DNA of 64,000 nucleotides from Campylobacter canadensis (GCF_013177655.1 NZ_CP035946.1:1488001-1552000); one strand, 5' to 3'. Shown: positions 27,787 through 36,753, counted from the stretch's first letter. Translations and numbers: made by a program. Notes: generated by a model not told the origin, from the sequence alone.

Positions 27787-28869
27787 ATGAAAAAAATACT
27801 ATTATTCTTATTAGCTTTTACTAATCTTATGTATCCTTGCACTGGTATTAATATTAGCAGTGCTGATGGTGCTTTTATTAGTGCAAGAAGTATTGAATAT
27901 GCAGAATCTAATTTAAATAGCAAGTTAGTTATAGTTGGTAAAAATCAAAATTTTGTTTCTTTATTGCCTAATACAAAAGAAACTGGGCTTAAATATAAAT
28001 CAAAATATGCCTATGTAGGAATTAGCGTAATGGATGATAGATTTATCGCTGAAGGCATAAATGAAGCTGGTTTAAATGCTGGTTTGTTTTATTTTCCACA
28101 TTATGGCTCATTAAAAAGATATGATAAAAAATATAAAAATAAAAGCATAATTGATATGCAGCTTGTTTCTTATTTGTTAGCAAATTATAAAAATGTTGAA
28201 GAAGTAAAAAAGGCTATAAAAAACATAATAGTTTTAAATATAGCCTATGATGAAAATAATAATCCATTACCAACCGCACATTATAGAGTTAGTGATAGCA
28301 AGCAAAATAGCATAGTAATTGAAATAGTAAATAACGGAGAAGTAAAAATATATGATAATAAAGTAGGAATTTTAACTAATTCTCCTGACTTTGAATGGCA
28401 GGTAAAAAACCTAAATAATTATATAAATTTAAAAGCAGGAAATGCGCTTAATGATTTAGAAGACGAAAAATTATTTTCCTTTGGAGCAGGAACTGCGGCC
28501 TTGGGTCTTCCAGGAGATATCACCCCTCCATCAAGATTTGTAAGGGCATTTTTTTATAAAAGCACAATGCCAAAACCAAAAGATAACATAAGTGCAATAA
28601 ATAACGCCTTTGTTATATTAAATAATTTTGATATACCAGTATGGATAGAATATCCTAAAAATGCACAAGAACATATCCCAAACAATTTAAAAAGTGCAAC
28701 TCAATGGACAAGCGTAAGCGACCTTACAAATAAAGTATTTTATTATAAAACTATGAATAATTCTCAAATTAGAAAAGTTGATTTAAATAAAATTGATTTT
28801 AATAACATAACTTATAAAATCTTAGAACTTGATGAAAAAGAGAGCATAAAAGAGCTTAAAATAAATTAA
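27787..28869 (+). CDS. Secreted choloylglycine-hydrolase-family amidase (Ntn hydrolase)
   Basis: A 360-aa linear-amide C-N hydrolase. A 17-residue signal peptide is followed directly by Cys18 (YPCTGINI), which becomes the N-terminal nucleophile after cleavage. Arg and Asp positions fall in ISARSIEY and VGISVMDDRF, and the late GILTNSPDFEWQ has the family's catalytic Asn. This is the Gram-negative type, whose members include bile-salt hydrolases, penicillin V acylases and acyl-homoserine-lactone acylases; the substrate cannot be told here. It marks the left edge of the accessory island and ends in a hairpin terminator. Confidence 0.85.
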   Translation: MKKILLFLLAFTNLMYPCTGINISSADGAFISARSIEYAESNLNSKLVIVGKNQNFVSLLPNTKETGLKYKSKYAYVGISVMDDRFIAEGINEAGLNAGLFYFPHYGSLKRYDKKYKNKSIIDMQLVSYLLANYKNVEEVKKAIKNIIVLNIAYDENNNPLPTAHYRVSDSKQNSIVIEIVNNGEVKIYDNKVGILTNSPDFEWQVKNLNNYINLKAGNALNDLEDEKLFSFGAGTAALGLPGDITPPSRFVRAFFYKSTMPKPKDNISAINNAFVILNNFDIPVWIEYPKNAQEHIPNNLKSATQWTSVSDLTNKVFYYKTMNNSQIRKVDLNKIDFNNITYKILELDEKESIKELKIN

Positions 28870-28878
28870 GCTCTTTTA
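28848..28878 (+). terminator. Rho-independent terminator of the amidase gene
   Basis: Inverted repeat AAAGAGCTTAA / TTAAGCTCTTT followed by TATATTAAAT. It spans the stop codon at 28867-28869. Confidence 0.75.
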
Positions 28879-28914
28879 TATTAAATATAATTAATGCTAA
28901 ACTTAATAAGAAAA

Positions 28915-29470
28915 TAAGTTATTTTTTATATTCATATTCATCAAATTTATTAGGAAGGTACAATTATAAGTTACATATATCTTATCTTTAAAATTAAAAG
29001 CTGTAACTGTATAATTTAATTGAAATAAAACTACTAAACTTACTAGGTATTTTATATCTTTATATAACATATATTTATAATTTATAATGCTGTTAAAAGT
29101 ATTTTTATAAAGAATATTTTGCATATTTATTACTCTACAAAATCATCAGTTACTATTCTTTTATAACGCTCATCTTTAAACAATGCTTTACCTTCTTCTA
29201 AACAATAGTTTTATTAATATTTTCATAACTTTTATTTAAGTAATTATAAATAACTCTTAAAAATAACTACACAATGAAAATATTATTATAGTTATTATAA
29301 AAAGCCAATTCTTTACTAAATTTATTTTTAAAATATAAAAAATATCATAAAAATAATTATTATTTAACTTATGTTTTTAAAATAAAACTATTAACTAGTA
29401 AAAACAAATAAAAATTACATTAAATATGTTTAAACCATAGCCAATACTACAAATAGCACTAATAAAAGAA
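28915..29470 (-). pseudogene. Decayed copy of the membrane protein encoded at 36897-37925
   Basis: The minus strand keeps recognisable pieces of the intact paralogue: FNSIINYKYMLYKDI matches YNSITSHKYEIHKDI, and FNFKDKIYVTYNCTFLI matches FEFKDNTYRTYSFYLI. Further up, DNA at 29140-29215 (AAAATCATCAGTTACTATTC...) is close to 37413-37490. Roughly 130-150 bp in the middle are deleted, and frameshifts and stops break the frame; only a 73-codon open piece remains (28903-29124). Similarity fades toward the former 5' end, near 29470. It is a relic of a cassette like that at 36.9 kb. Confidence 0.75.
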
Positions 29471-29472
29471 AC

Positions 29473-29600
29473 TTTTTATAATTTGTTACTTTTTATAATA
29501 ATTTTAAATATAAATAAAATTTTACTTATTTTTTGTGTTATTTTTTATAAATTTATGTAGCTTTTAGTTAGCTGTGTAATGTAAGCCTGTAAGCTTTATT
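29473..29600. repeat. Cassette flank repeat, truncated copy
   Basis: The stretch from TTATAATTTGTTACTTTTTAT onward through the toxin stub is nearly identical to 39336-39470. The part with the TATAAT promoter box, present in the other copies, is missing here. Confidence 0.75.
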
Positions 29601-29620
29601 TGTTTTTCGTTTGCATTCAT
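29564..29620 (-). pseudogene. Orphan 5' stub of the lysozyme-RTX toxin gene
   Basis: The first 16 codons of the toxin (MNANEKQIKLTGLHYT) are preserved exactly at the protein level, then two more codons and TAA. The ATG overlaps the TGA of the upstream immunity gene (ATGA), just as in the intact toxin at 35578-35581. The toxin body has been deleted. About 140 bp, including this stub and its 3' flank, recur at 39341-39490. Confidence 0.85.
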
Positions 29621-30636
29621 TTATTCTCCTTTTTTAAATTTGTTTCACATTGTAAAGATACTAATTTAGTAAATGTATAAGGATACGACCTTAAGTAAAG
29701 ATAATAAGCATTAGATACCATATTTTGGATACTATGTATATAAATTTTATATGTTGGATATGTGTCATAATAGTGAATCCTATAATTTAAAATATAATCT
29801 TTTCCTTTATAGTTTATAGCAAAAATATTTTTTGTATGCTCATGAAAATCAGTTGTTAGTTTCATTTTATTAGATTTTCTTAAAAGGTCTAATAAATCCT
29901 TATTTTTCATAGGATAATTACAAAAATCTTTTTCTATAAATAGTATATCTCCATATTCTCCTGAAAGAGCTAGATAGTTTTTATCATCTAAAAGAACATC
30001 ACTTATAGTTATGCTTTTATACCTTTCTATATATTTTTTACCTTTAATTTTACTTATAAAATAAAGTTTTCCATTCTTATCAACTTCTATAAAATGATAA
30101 TCCACATCATTGTCAATACCATCTATATTATCACGCCCTATAACTTTTAAAATACTCCTATCAAGCCCTAAGTCCCAACAATATTTAAGAGTATCTTTTA
30201 CTTCCTTACTAGAATAAGGTTTAGCATCTACAATTTTTGGCTTAATTTTTACATCTTTGTATCTAAAAAAATCTTGCCAAAAATTATCTATAGTTATACC
30301 TTCACAATCTATTGTAGTACATTTATTTTTATTACATTCAGTTGAGTTTTCTTGAATTGTTTTTATATGTTCTATTAGCTCTTTAGGATAAGTTTTTGAA
30401 TTCTCAAGACTAGTGTTAAGCTCTTTTATTCTAGCTTTATAAGAACTTATAATGCAATTATTATCATCTTTGCAGTTATTAATGCTTTTTAGAAATTCAT
30501 CTTGGTCTTGTTTTATTTCTTTTGTAATATAAGGAAGAGTGTTGTAAATTTTATTTAATTCTAAGCTTAAATCATCAATTTCACTTGCATTTATATTTAG
30601 TATTAATAATAATGATATGCTTATTTTTTTAAACAT
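29617..30636 (-). CDS. LprI/DUF1311-like periplasmic protein, putative toxin immunity (copy 1)
   Basis: A 339-aa secreted protein. The signal peptide (MFKKISISLLLILNINA) is followed by a DUF1311-like helical domain at about 18-80: LNKIYNTL, KQDQDEFLK, C55-X5-C61 and SYKARIKEL match the LprI pattern of L..xY, Q..W/F and a C-X5-C pair. LprI of Mycobacterium is a lysozyme inhibitor. The C-terminal 150 residues are a second domain of unknown fold (about 180-339). Copies 1, 4 and 5 share most of it; copies 2 and 3 differ. Next to a lysozyme toxin, immunity is the simplest role. Its TGA overlaps the toxin stub. Confidence 0.72.
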   Translation of the reverse strand: MFKKISISLLLILNINASEIDDLSLELNKIYNTLPYITKEIKQDQDEFLKSINNCKDDNNCIISSYKARIKELNTSLENSKTYPKELIEHIKTIQENSTECNKNKCTTIDCEGITIDNFWQDFFRYKDVKIKPKIVDAKPYSSKEVKDTLKYCWDLGLDRSILKVIGRDNIDGIDNDVDYHFIEVDKNGKLYFISKIKGKKYIERYKSITISDVLLDDKNYLALSGEYGDILFIEKDFCNYPMKNKDLLDLLRKSNKMKLTTDFHEHTKNIFAINYKGKDYILNYRIHYYDTYPTYKIYIHSIQNMVSNAYYLYLRSYPYTFTKLVSLQCETNLKKENK

Positions 30637-30649
30637 TTATTTTCCTTTT

Positions 30650-31603
30650 TTATTTCATTTCATGCAATAAATATTTTAATTCAGCACCTTTGTATGGATA
30701 ATAATATATATTAGAAACCATATCTTCAACACTATCAATACCTATAATATATGATTTAAATATATAATAATAATTTAAAATATAATCTCTATCTTTATAA
30801 TTTACAACAAAAACATTTCTTCCAATTATTTTAAAGTCGGTTGATAATTTGATACTATTAGATTCATATAAAAGTTTTAATAAATCCTTATTTTTTATAG
30901 GATGATTACAAAAATCTTTTTCTATAAACAACATATCTCCAAATCCACCTGAAAGAGTTAGATAGTTTTTATCATCTAAAACCACTTCATTTATAGTTAC
31001 ATATTTATGTATTTTTATATCTTTGTAATCTTTAATTTTATTTGATGAATATGGTGCTCCAAACCTATTAATTTCTAGAAAATAATAAATTACATAATTT
31101 GGCTCTATAGATTTTAAAACTCTCCTATTAAGCCCTAAGTCCCAACAATATTTAAGAGTATCTTTTACTTCTTGGCTAGAATAATCTTTGTCGTCTACTA
31201 TTTTTGGCTTAAATTTTAAATCTTTGTATCTAAAAAAATCTTGCCAAAAATTATTTGTGGATATATTTTCATAATCTATTGTAGTACATTTATCTTTATT
31301 ACATTTAGTTGGATTTTCTTGAATTGTTTTTATATATTCTATTAACCCATCAGGAAAGCTTTTTGAATTCTCAAGCGATAAGCTAAGCTCTTTTATTCTA
31401 GCTTTATAAGAACTTATAATGCAATTATTATCATCTTTACACTCATTAATAGTTTTTATAAATTCATCTTGGTCTTGTTTTATTTCTTTTGTAATATAAG
31501 GAATATTGTTGTAAATTTTATTTAATTCTAAGCTTAAATCATCAATTTCACTTGCATTTATATTTAGTATTAATAATAATGATATGCTTATTTTTTTAAA
31601 CAT
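30650..31603 (-). CDS. LprI/DUF1311-like periplasmic protein, putative toxin immunity (copy 2)
   Basis: A 317-aa paralogue. Signal peptide and DUF1311-like domain are almost unchanged from the other copies (first about 70 residues), with ECKDDNNC at the cysteine pair. From about residue 165 the sequence diverges strongly (LNRRVLKSIEPNYVIYYFLEI...), the shortest tail of the five, although DFCNHPIKNKDLLKLLYESNSIKLSTDF keeps the family outline. The start overlaps the stop of copy 3 by one base, and its stop lies 13 nt before copy 1, so copies 3, 2 and 1 form one transcript. The divergent C-terminal half may set toxin specificity. Confidence 0.72.
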   Translation of the reverse strand: MFKKISISLLLILNINASEIDDLSLELNKIYNNIPYITKEIKQDQDEFIKTINECKDDNNCIISSYKARIKELSLSLENSKSFPDGLIEYIKTIQENPTKCNKDKCTTIDYENISTNNFWQDFFRYKDLKFKPKIVDDKDYSSQEVKDTLKYCWDLGLNRRVLKSIEPNYVIYYFLEINRFGAPYSSNKIKDYKDIKIHKYVTINEVVLDDKNYLTLSGGFGDMLFIEKDFCNHPIKNKDLLKLLYESNSIKLSTDFKIIGRNVFVVNYKDRDYILNYYYIFKSYIIGIDSVEDMVSNIYYYPYKGAELKYLLHEMK

Positions 31604-32583
31604 TAGTTCTCCTTTGTTAAATTTATTTCACAACGTAAAGATTCTATTTTTCTTGCAAGATAAGAACAACTTTCAAAACTTGTATACAAACTAGACATCG
31701 TATCATACATACTATTGATACTTATACTATAATATGCATTGTATCTATTGTAACTTAGAATATAATCATCACCTTTATAATAAATAATAAAAGTGTTTTT
31801 TGCATATTCTCTAAAACAATTTGACATTTGTATTGCTTTATAATTTTCAAAAAGCTCTAATAGATTGTTATCTTCCATAGGCCCATTACAAAAATCTTTG
31901 TATAAAAATAACAAATCACCATATTCCCCTGAAATAACTAAGTAATGTTCATTATATACAACCATTTCACTTATAGTTATATTTTTGTGTCTTTTTATAT
32001 ATTTTTTACCCTTAATTTTACTTGCAAAATATGGTTCTCCATCCTTATCTACTTCTACAAAAGAATAAACTGTATCTGCTGGTTCTTGATAATTTACAAC
32101 CTTCCTATCAAGACCTAAGTCCCAACAATATTTAAGAGTATCTTTTACTTCTTTACTAGAATAAGGTTTAGCATCTACAATTTTTGGCTTAATTTTTACA
32201 TCTTTGTATCTAAAAAAATCTTGCCAAAAATTATCTATAGTTATACCTTCACAATCTATTGTAGTGCATTTATTTTTATTACAATTAGTTGAGTTTTCTT
32301 GAATTATTTTTATATGTTCTATTAGCTCTTTAGGATAAGTTTTTGAATTCTCAAGTGATAAGCTAAGCTCTTTTATTCTAGCTTTATAAGAACTTATAAT
32401 GCAATTATTATCATCTTTGCAGTTATTAATGCTTTTTAGAAATTCATCTTGGTCTTGTTTTATTTCTTTTGTAATATAAGGAATATTGTTGTAAATTTTA
32501 TTTAATTCTAAGCTTAAATCATCAATTTCACTTGCATTTATATTTAGTATTAATAATAATGATATGCTTATTTTTTTAAACAT
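31603..32583 (-). CDS. LprI/DUF1311-like periplasmic protein, putative toxin immunity (copy 3)
   Basis: A 326-aa paralogue that heads the three-gene run 3-2-1. The signal peptide, DUF1311-like domain (C55-X5-C61) and the NNFWQDFFRYKD-like centre are conserved. The C-terminal half differs (LDRKVVNYQEPADTVYSFVEVD, FCNGPMEDNNLLELFENYKAIQMSNCF) and has extra cysteines near the end (SCSYLARKIESLRCE). AAAGGAG precedes the ATG, and a TATAAT box at 32609-32614 drives it from the cassette repeat downstream of the toxin terminator. Confidence 0.72.
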   Translation of the reverse strand: MFKKISISLLLILNINASEIDDLSLELNKIYNNIPYITKEIKQDQDEFLKSINNCKDDNNCIISSYKARIKELSLSLENSKTYPKELIEHIKIIQENSTNCNKNKCTTIDCEGITIDNFWQDFFRYKDVKIKPKIVDAKPYSSKEVKDTLKYCWDLGLDRKVVNYQEPADTVYSFVEVDKDGEPYFASKIKGKKYIKRHKNITISEMVVYNEHYLVISGEYGDLLFLYKDFCNGPMEDNNLLELFENYKAIQMSNCFREYAKNTFIIYYKGDDYILSYNRYNAYYSISINSMYDTMSSLYTSFESCSYLARKIESLRCEINLTKEN

Positions 32584-32592
32584 TTATTCTCC

Positions 32593-32720
32593 TTTGTTTA
32601 TTTTTCTTATTATAGCATTAATTTAAATAAAAATATTAAAAATCTTTATTATTATTTATTATTTTTTATAATTTGTTACTTTTTATGATATTTTTAATAA
32701 TAAGTTAATTTTTTTATAAA
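32593..32720. repeat. Cassette promoter repeat, copy R1
   Basis: AT-rich segment in front of immunity copy 3: ...TTCTTATTATAGCATTAATTT... then TTATAATTTGTTACTTTTTATGAT. Near-identical segments stand before the genes at 36609 (R2), 37925 (R3) and 39270 (R4). It carries the minus-strand -10 box and the ribosome-binding leader. Confidence 0.85.
32609..32614 (-). promoter_or_regulatory. -10 box of the immunity copy 3-2-1 transcript
   Basis: TATAAT on the minus strand in the context TTAATGCTATAATAAGAA, with an A/T-rich upstream region. About 26 nt separate it from the ATG at 32583, leaving a short leader with AAAGGAG. Confidence 0.65.
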
Positions 32721-32726
32721 TAATAA

Positions 32727-32750
32727 TTACCCTAAGTTAATTTAGGGTAA
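32727..32750 (-). terminator. Hairpin after the toxin gene
   Basis: 9-bp stem TTACCCTAA/TTAGGGTAA with a 6-nt loop, 6 nt beyond the toxin stop. The U-run that should follow is only partly present (TTATTTATAAAAAAATT), so termination may be leaky. Confidence 0.6.
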
Positions 32751-32755
32751 GCGAT

Positions 32756-35581
32756 TTAATTCCAAGCGTTCATATAGATTTGATTTAGTCTTTCATCATT
32801 TATATTGTTTATATTTTGCATATTTATGCCATTATCTTTTGCAAAGGCATTTGTTTGTTCTATTAGTTTATCTATGGTTTTTGAGTTTATAAATTTGTTA
32901 TCATCAAGTTCAATTGTATTTATTTGATTATGGTAACCAAACTTCCAAGCAAAGTGGTCTTTTACTCTTATGCTATTTGCGTTATCTTCTTTAAACTTAA
33001 TTAATAAATCCTTATTATCTTTTATGAAAAATATTTCATCCGCTTTTAAATCTTGTAATTTTAAAGCATCCTCTCCACCATCATCATATATTAAATCATT
33101 TCCATCGCCTTTTTTATAAACATATATATCATTTCCAAATCCACCATATAGCTTATCATCTCCTTTACCACCTATTAAGGTATCATTTCCTAATTTACTT
33201 GATATAACATCGTTTTTATTACTTCCTATTATTACATCATCTTTATAAGATGTGCTTATATTGCTTGCGTTGTCTTGATGAGCTACTACAAATGTTGATG
33301 TAGCAAAATTTAAAAAAGTAAAATCTTTTTCTTTTAAAAATACTATTTCATCTTTATTTGTTTGCATACTAGCACTTCTTTTAATAGCTAGTTCATCTAA
33401 TGTAACATCACTAAAGCTTATACTACTAATTTTACTTTCATTATTGGTATTATAAAAATCTTTTATTGTTACGCTATTATCTTTATTAAGAATGATTTTT
33501 AAGTTGTTAAAGTCTTTTTTAAATCTTACATCTTTATAACTTAGATTTTTAAAAATGATTTTATTATTATCAATATTATTTAAATTGCTTTCTATTATTG
33601 TATCATTACCAAAATTATTTCCTATAAATGTATAAGTATCACTTCCTGCTTTACCTATTAATGTATCATCTCCACCAAAGCCATTAAGATTATTATCCTT
33701 ATCATTACCTTCTATTACATCATTACTTGAGGTTCCTATATTGCTTAATTCAAATAAAGCATCACTAAGTTCTTCGCTTGAATTTGAAGTAAAATACATT
33801 CCATTAGTGCTAATAGCTAATTCTTTAAAATGCTCAAACTCATCACGAATAGCAATAAAATTAATTTTTACTGAAGTATCTTCGTATTTATTAGTATTAT
33901 TAATACTTCTAAAGCCTACTGAAAGGTTTTTAGCCATTCTTTGTACTTCATCTCTTCTATGATTGTCATCTCCGCTCTCATCTGTCATTACATATACTTC
34001 TTTGCTTAGATGATTGTTTGGACTAAAATTACTCATTCCTTCTAAGATAGCTGCCATTGTGTATTCTGTGCCGCCATATTGCAAATTAACACTATTTATT
34101 CCGCTTAAGAAGCTTTGATAATTTGTATATGTTCCTATTGTTTTTATATCATTATCATTATAAGTAACTATTGATATTTTAGAATAAAAATTTTCTTTAA
34201 AAATATTACTAGCAATAATCTTTGCATTTGCTTTGCAGGTTGCTATATCATCTCCCATAGAACCTGTTGTATCTATTATTATAGCTACTTCTTTACCAGG
34301 CTTATCTTTTAAATTAATGTTTAAAAAACCATCTTCATTTTTATTAAAATTACTTATAGTTATACTGCTGTTATCTTTTCTTACTATTAAATCATTATTG
34401 TCTTTAAGCTCATATGTAATACTTGTATCTTTTGCATCTACATATGCTTTTTTATCTTCATCATAAGAGCCACCTTCTAATGTAGAGCCATTAAAGATAA
34501 TTTTACCTTTGCCGTCTTTATCATCTATTCTAACCTTACCACTACGAATATAATAAATATCATTACCACTTATATCGCTAATACTATGTTCTCCGCCATC
34601 AATGATAATTAAATCATTTTTATCTAATTTTGTATTTTTACCCAATTCATTATGAGTATTATCAAGCAATACAATATCCCCACTAATTATATCTTCGTTA
34701 GTAAAATGCTTAATGGTTGTAGAGATTTGACTTTTAAAGCTGTTTTCGCCTTGATATGCATCTTTGATTGTAAAGCTAGATTTTTTACTAGATTTTTCTT
34801 TGCTGGTTTCTTCTTTTATTATTTTATTTTTTGAATCAGCATACATTCTAACTACTTGCATATGATATTCTTCATCTATATTACCATCAGGATAAAGTCC
34901 AAAAAGATTAGAAGTTCTTACTCTTCTTTGTGCAATTCCATAGCCACCAGTTTCTCGAGAACTCCCACCATTAGAATTATATCTTATCTCAAACCAAGCT
35001 TTTGCTCTATCGCCTTCTTCAATTGCTTTAGATAAACTAGGTCCTATAATTTCAGGACCGCCATTATATACCAAATCAACAAGGGCTATTAATTCTTTGC
35101 TATTTTTTAAACGCTCAAAACTTTCCTTGCTAATTCCTAGCTCAGAATTTTTGTTTTTTTTAATAAGCATTCTTTCATATTTAGGCAACAGTTGTTCAAA
35201 CAACTTTGTTGCTTGTTCTTCTGTAAATTTTAAAGTGCTTACTTTATTATAATTTTTAAGTTTGTCATTTATTTTTTCTTCCATAACCTCAGAATTTAAT
35301 GTATTATCAGCTTTTATATTTAATACATAAGATATAATTTCATTTATTCTTTTTTCATCTTCTATAGAAACTACTACTCCAACATTTTTCAAATCTTCTT
35401 TCCATTCGCTTTTATGTGTAATAAAATCATAACCAATGCCAATTGCAGGTCTTAATTCGCTATCAACATAAACTTTCAATTCTTTACCTTCATTGTTTTT
35501 TATAAATTCGTATAGCTTTTTATTATAATTATCTGTGTAATGTAAGCCTGTAAGCTTTATTTGTTTTTCGTTTGCATTCAT
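32756..35581 (-). CDS. Lysozyme-VWA-RTX toxin (putative type I-secreted antibacterial effector)
   Basis: A 941-aa modular protein without signal peptide. Residues 20-245 are a phage-lysozyme/pesticin-like muramidase: E31 and D40 match the T4-lysozyme pair in NNEGKELKVYVDSE, PAIGIGY follows, and AWFEIRYNSNGG...GIAQRRVRTSNLFGLY is the pesticin-like end. The expected catalytic Thr position is Ala46. Residues 270-425 are a beta-rich RTX-associated region. Residues 431-610 are a von Willebrand A domain with MIDAS D437-T439-S441, T505 and D534. Residues 615-660 and 780-835 are RTX GGxGxD repeats (GFGGDDTLIG, LGGKGDDKLYGG-type), and 840-890 is a typical RTX tail. RTX proteins usually leave the cell by a type I ABC exporter and fold on calcium; none is encoded here. 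It starts on the stop of immunity copy 4 (ATGA). Confidence 0.85.
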   Translation of the reverse strand: MNANEKQIKLTGLHYTDNYNKKLYEFIKNNEGKELKVYVDSELRPAIGIGYDFITHKSEWKEDLKNVGVVVSIEDEKRINEIISYVLNIKADNTLNSEVMEEKINDKLKNYNKVSTLKFTEEQATKLFEQLLPKYERMLIKKNKNSELGISKESFERLKNSKELIALVDLVYNGGPEIIGPSLSKAIEEGDRAKAWFEIRYNSNGGSSRETGGYGIAQRRVRTSNLFGLYPDGNIDEEYHMQVVRMYADSKNKIIKEETSKEKSSKKSSFTIKDAYQGENSFKSQISTTIKHFTNEDIISGDIVLLDNTHNELGKNTKLDKNDLIIIDGGEHSISDISGNDIYYIRSGKVRIDDKDGKGKIIFNGSTLEGGSYDEDKKAYVDAKDTSITYELKDNNDLIVRKDNSSITISNFNKNEDGFLNINLKDKPGKEVAIIIDTTGSMGDDIATCKANAKIIASNIFKENFYSKISIVTYNDNDIKTIGTYTNYQSFLSGINSVNLQYGGTEYTMAAILEGMSNFSPNNHLSKEVYVMTDESGDDNHRRDEVQRMAKNLSVGFRSINNTNKYEDTSVKINFIAIRDEFEHFKELAISTNGMYFTSNSSEELSDALFELSNIGTSSNDVIEGNDKDNNLNGFGGDDTLIGKAGSDTYTFIGNNFGNDTIIESNLNNIDNNKIIFKNLSYKDVRFKKDFNNLKIILNKDNSVTIKDFYNTNNESKISSISFSDVTLDELAIKRSASMQTNKDEIVFLKEKDFTFLNFATSTFVVAHQDNASNISTSYKDDVIIGSNKNDVISSKLGNDTLIGGKGDDKLYGGFGNDIYVYKKGDGNDLIYDDGGEDALKLQDLKADEIFFIKDNKDLLIKFKEDNANSIRVKDHFAWKFGYHNQINTIELDDNKFINSKTIDKLIEQTNAFAKDNGINMQNINNINDERLNQIYMNAWN

Positions 35582-36609
35582 TTATTCTCCTTTTTTAAAT
35601 TTGTTTCACATTGTAAAGATACTAATTCAGTAAATGTATAATGATACGACCTTAAGTAAAGATAATAAGCATTAGATACCATGTTTTGGATACTATGTAT
35701 ATAAATTTCATATGTTAGATAGGTTGTTGGATATGTGTAATAATAGTGAATCCTATAATTTAAAATATAATCTATTTCCTTATAATTTATCACAAAAATA
35801 TTTTTTTTAAATGTGCTAAAGTTGGTTGATAGTTTCATTTTATTAGATTTTCTTAAAAGGTCTAATAAATCCTTATTTTTCATAGGATAATTACAAAAAT
35901 CTTTTTCTATAAATAAAATATTTCCAAATTCTCCTGAAAGAGCTAGATAGTTTTTATCATCTAAAAGAACATCACTTATAGTTATGCTTTTATGCCTTTC
36001 TATATATTTTTTACCCTTAATTTTACTTAAATCATATGAATCTCCATTTTTATCAACTTCATAAAAAAAATAACTCACGTCATTATCAATACCATCTATA
36101 TTATCACGCCCTATAACTTTAAAAACCCTTCTATCAAGCCCTAAGTCCCAACAATATTTAAGAGTATCTTTTACTTCTTTACTAGAATAAGGTTTAGCAT
36201 CTACAATTTTTGGCTTAATTTTTACATCTTTGTATCTAAAAAAATCTTGCCAAAAATTATCTATAGTTATACCTTCACAATCTATTGTAGTACATTTATT
36301 TTTATTACATTCAGTTGAGTTTTCTTGAATTGTTTTTATATGTTCTATTAGCTCTTTAGGATAAGTTTTTGAATTCTCAAGACTAGTGTTAAGCTCTTTT
36401 ATTCTAGCTTTATAAGAACTTATAATGCAATTATTATCATCTTTGCAGTTATTAATGCTTTTTAGAAATTCATCTTGGTCTTGTTTTATTTCTTTTGTAA
36501 TATAAGGAAGAGTGTTGTAAATTTTATTTAATTCTAAGCTTAAATCATCAATTTCACTTGCATTTATATTTAGTATTAATAATAATGATATGCTTATTTT
36601 TTTAAACAT
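35578..36609 (-). CDS. LprI/DUF1311-like periplasmic protein, putative cognate immunity (copy 4)
   Basis: A 343-aa paralogue nearly identical to copy 1 over most of its length, differing mainly in the last 100 residues (e.g. an added TYLTYEIYIHS stretch). Signal peptide, the LprI-like domain with C55-X5-C61, and the conserved NNFWQDFFRYKDVKIKP centre are intact. Its TGA overlaps the ATG of the only complete toxin gene, so it is the best candidate for the cognate immunity protein, made before the toxin from the same mRNA. The promoter is in repeat R2 (TATAAT at 36635-36640). Confidence 0.75.
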   Translation of the reverse strand: MFKKISISLLLILNINASEIDDLSLELNKIYNTLPYITKEIKQDQDEFLKSINNCKDDNNCIISSYKARIKELNTSLENSKTYPKELIEHIKTIQENSTECNKNKCTTIDCEGITIDNFWQDFFRYKDVKIKPKIVDAKPYSSKEVKDTLKYCWDLGLDRRVFKVIGRDNIDGIDNDVSYFFYEVDKNGDSYDLSKIKGKKYIERHKSITISDVLLDDKNYLALSGEFGNILFIEKDFCNYPMKNKDLLDLLRKSNKMKLSTNFSTFKKNIFVINYKEIDYILNYRIHYYYTYPTTYLTYEIYIHSIQNMVSNAYYLYLRSYHYTFTELVSLQCETNLKKENK

Positions 36610-36617
36610 TTATTTTC

Positions 36618-36712
36618 CTTTGTTTATTTTTCTTATTATAGCATTAATTTAAATAAAAATATTAAAAATCTTTATTATTTTTTATAATTTGTTACTTTTT
36701 GTGATATTTTTA
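36618..36712. repeat. Cassette promoter repeat, copy R2
   Basis: Same sequence as R1 over about 95 bp, upstream of immunity copy 4 and the toxin. After TTTGTGATATTTTTAAA it diverges into the stub at 36754-36876. Confidence 0.85.
36635..36640 (-). promoter_or_regulatory. -10 box of the immunity copy 4-toxin transcript
   Basis: Minus-strand TATAAT in repeat R2, 26 nt upstream of the ATG at 36609. This is the apparent promoter for the complete toxin operon. Confidence 0.65.
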
Positions 36713-36753
36713 AATTCTTACTTAAAATTATCATAATTTTTAAAAGAATTTGA

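Noticed and set aside
28903-29124. 73-codon minus-strand frame
   Set aside because: It is the longest open piece of the decayed membrane-protein copy, without a ribosome-binding site or full domain; treated as part of the pseudogene.
29617-32583. Tandem LprI-like genes as an assembly duplication
   Set aside because: Copies differ in their 3' halves and in junctions, so they are real paralogues, although the repeats could still blur short-read assembly.
32756-35581. Type VI secretion effector
   Set aside because: No VgrG, PAAR, Hcp or MIX marker is present; the RTX tail favours type I export.
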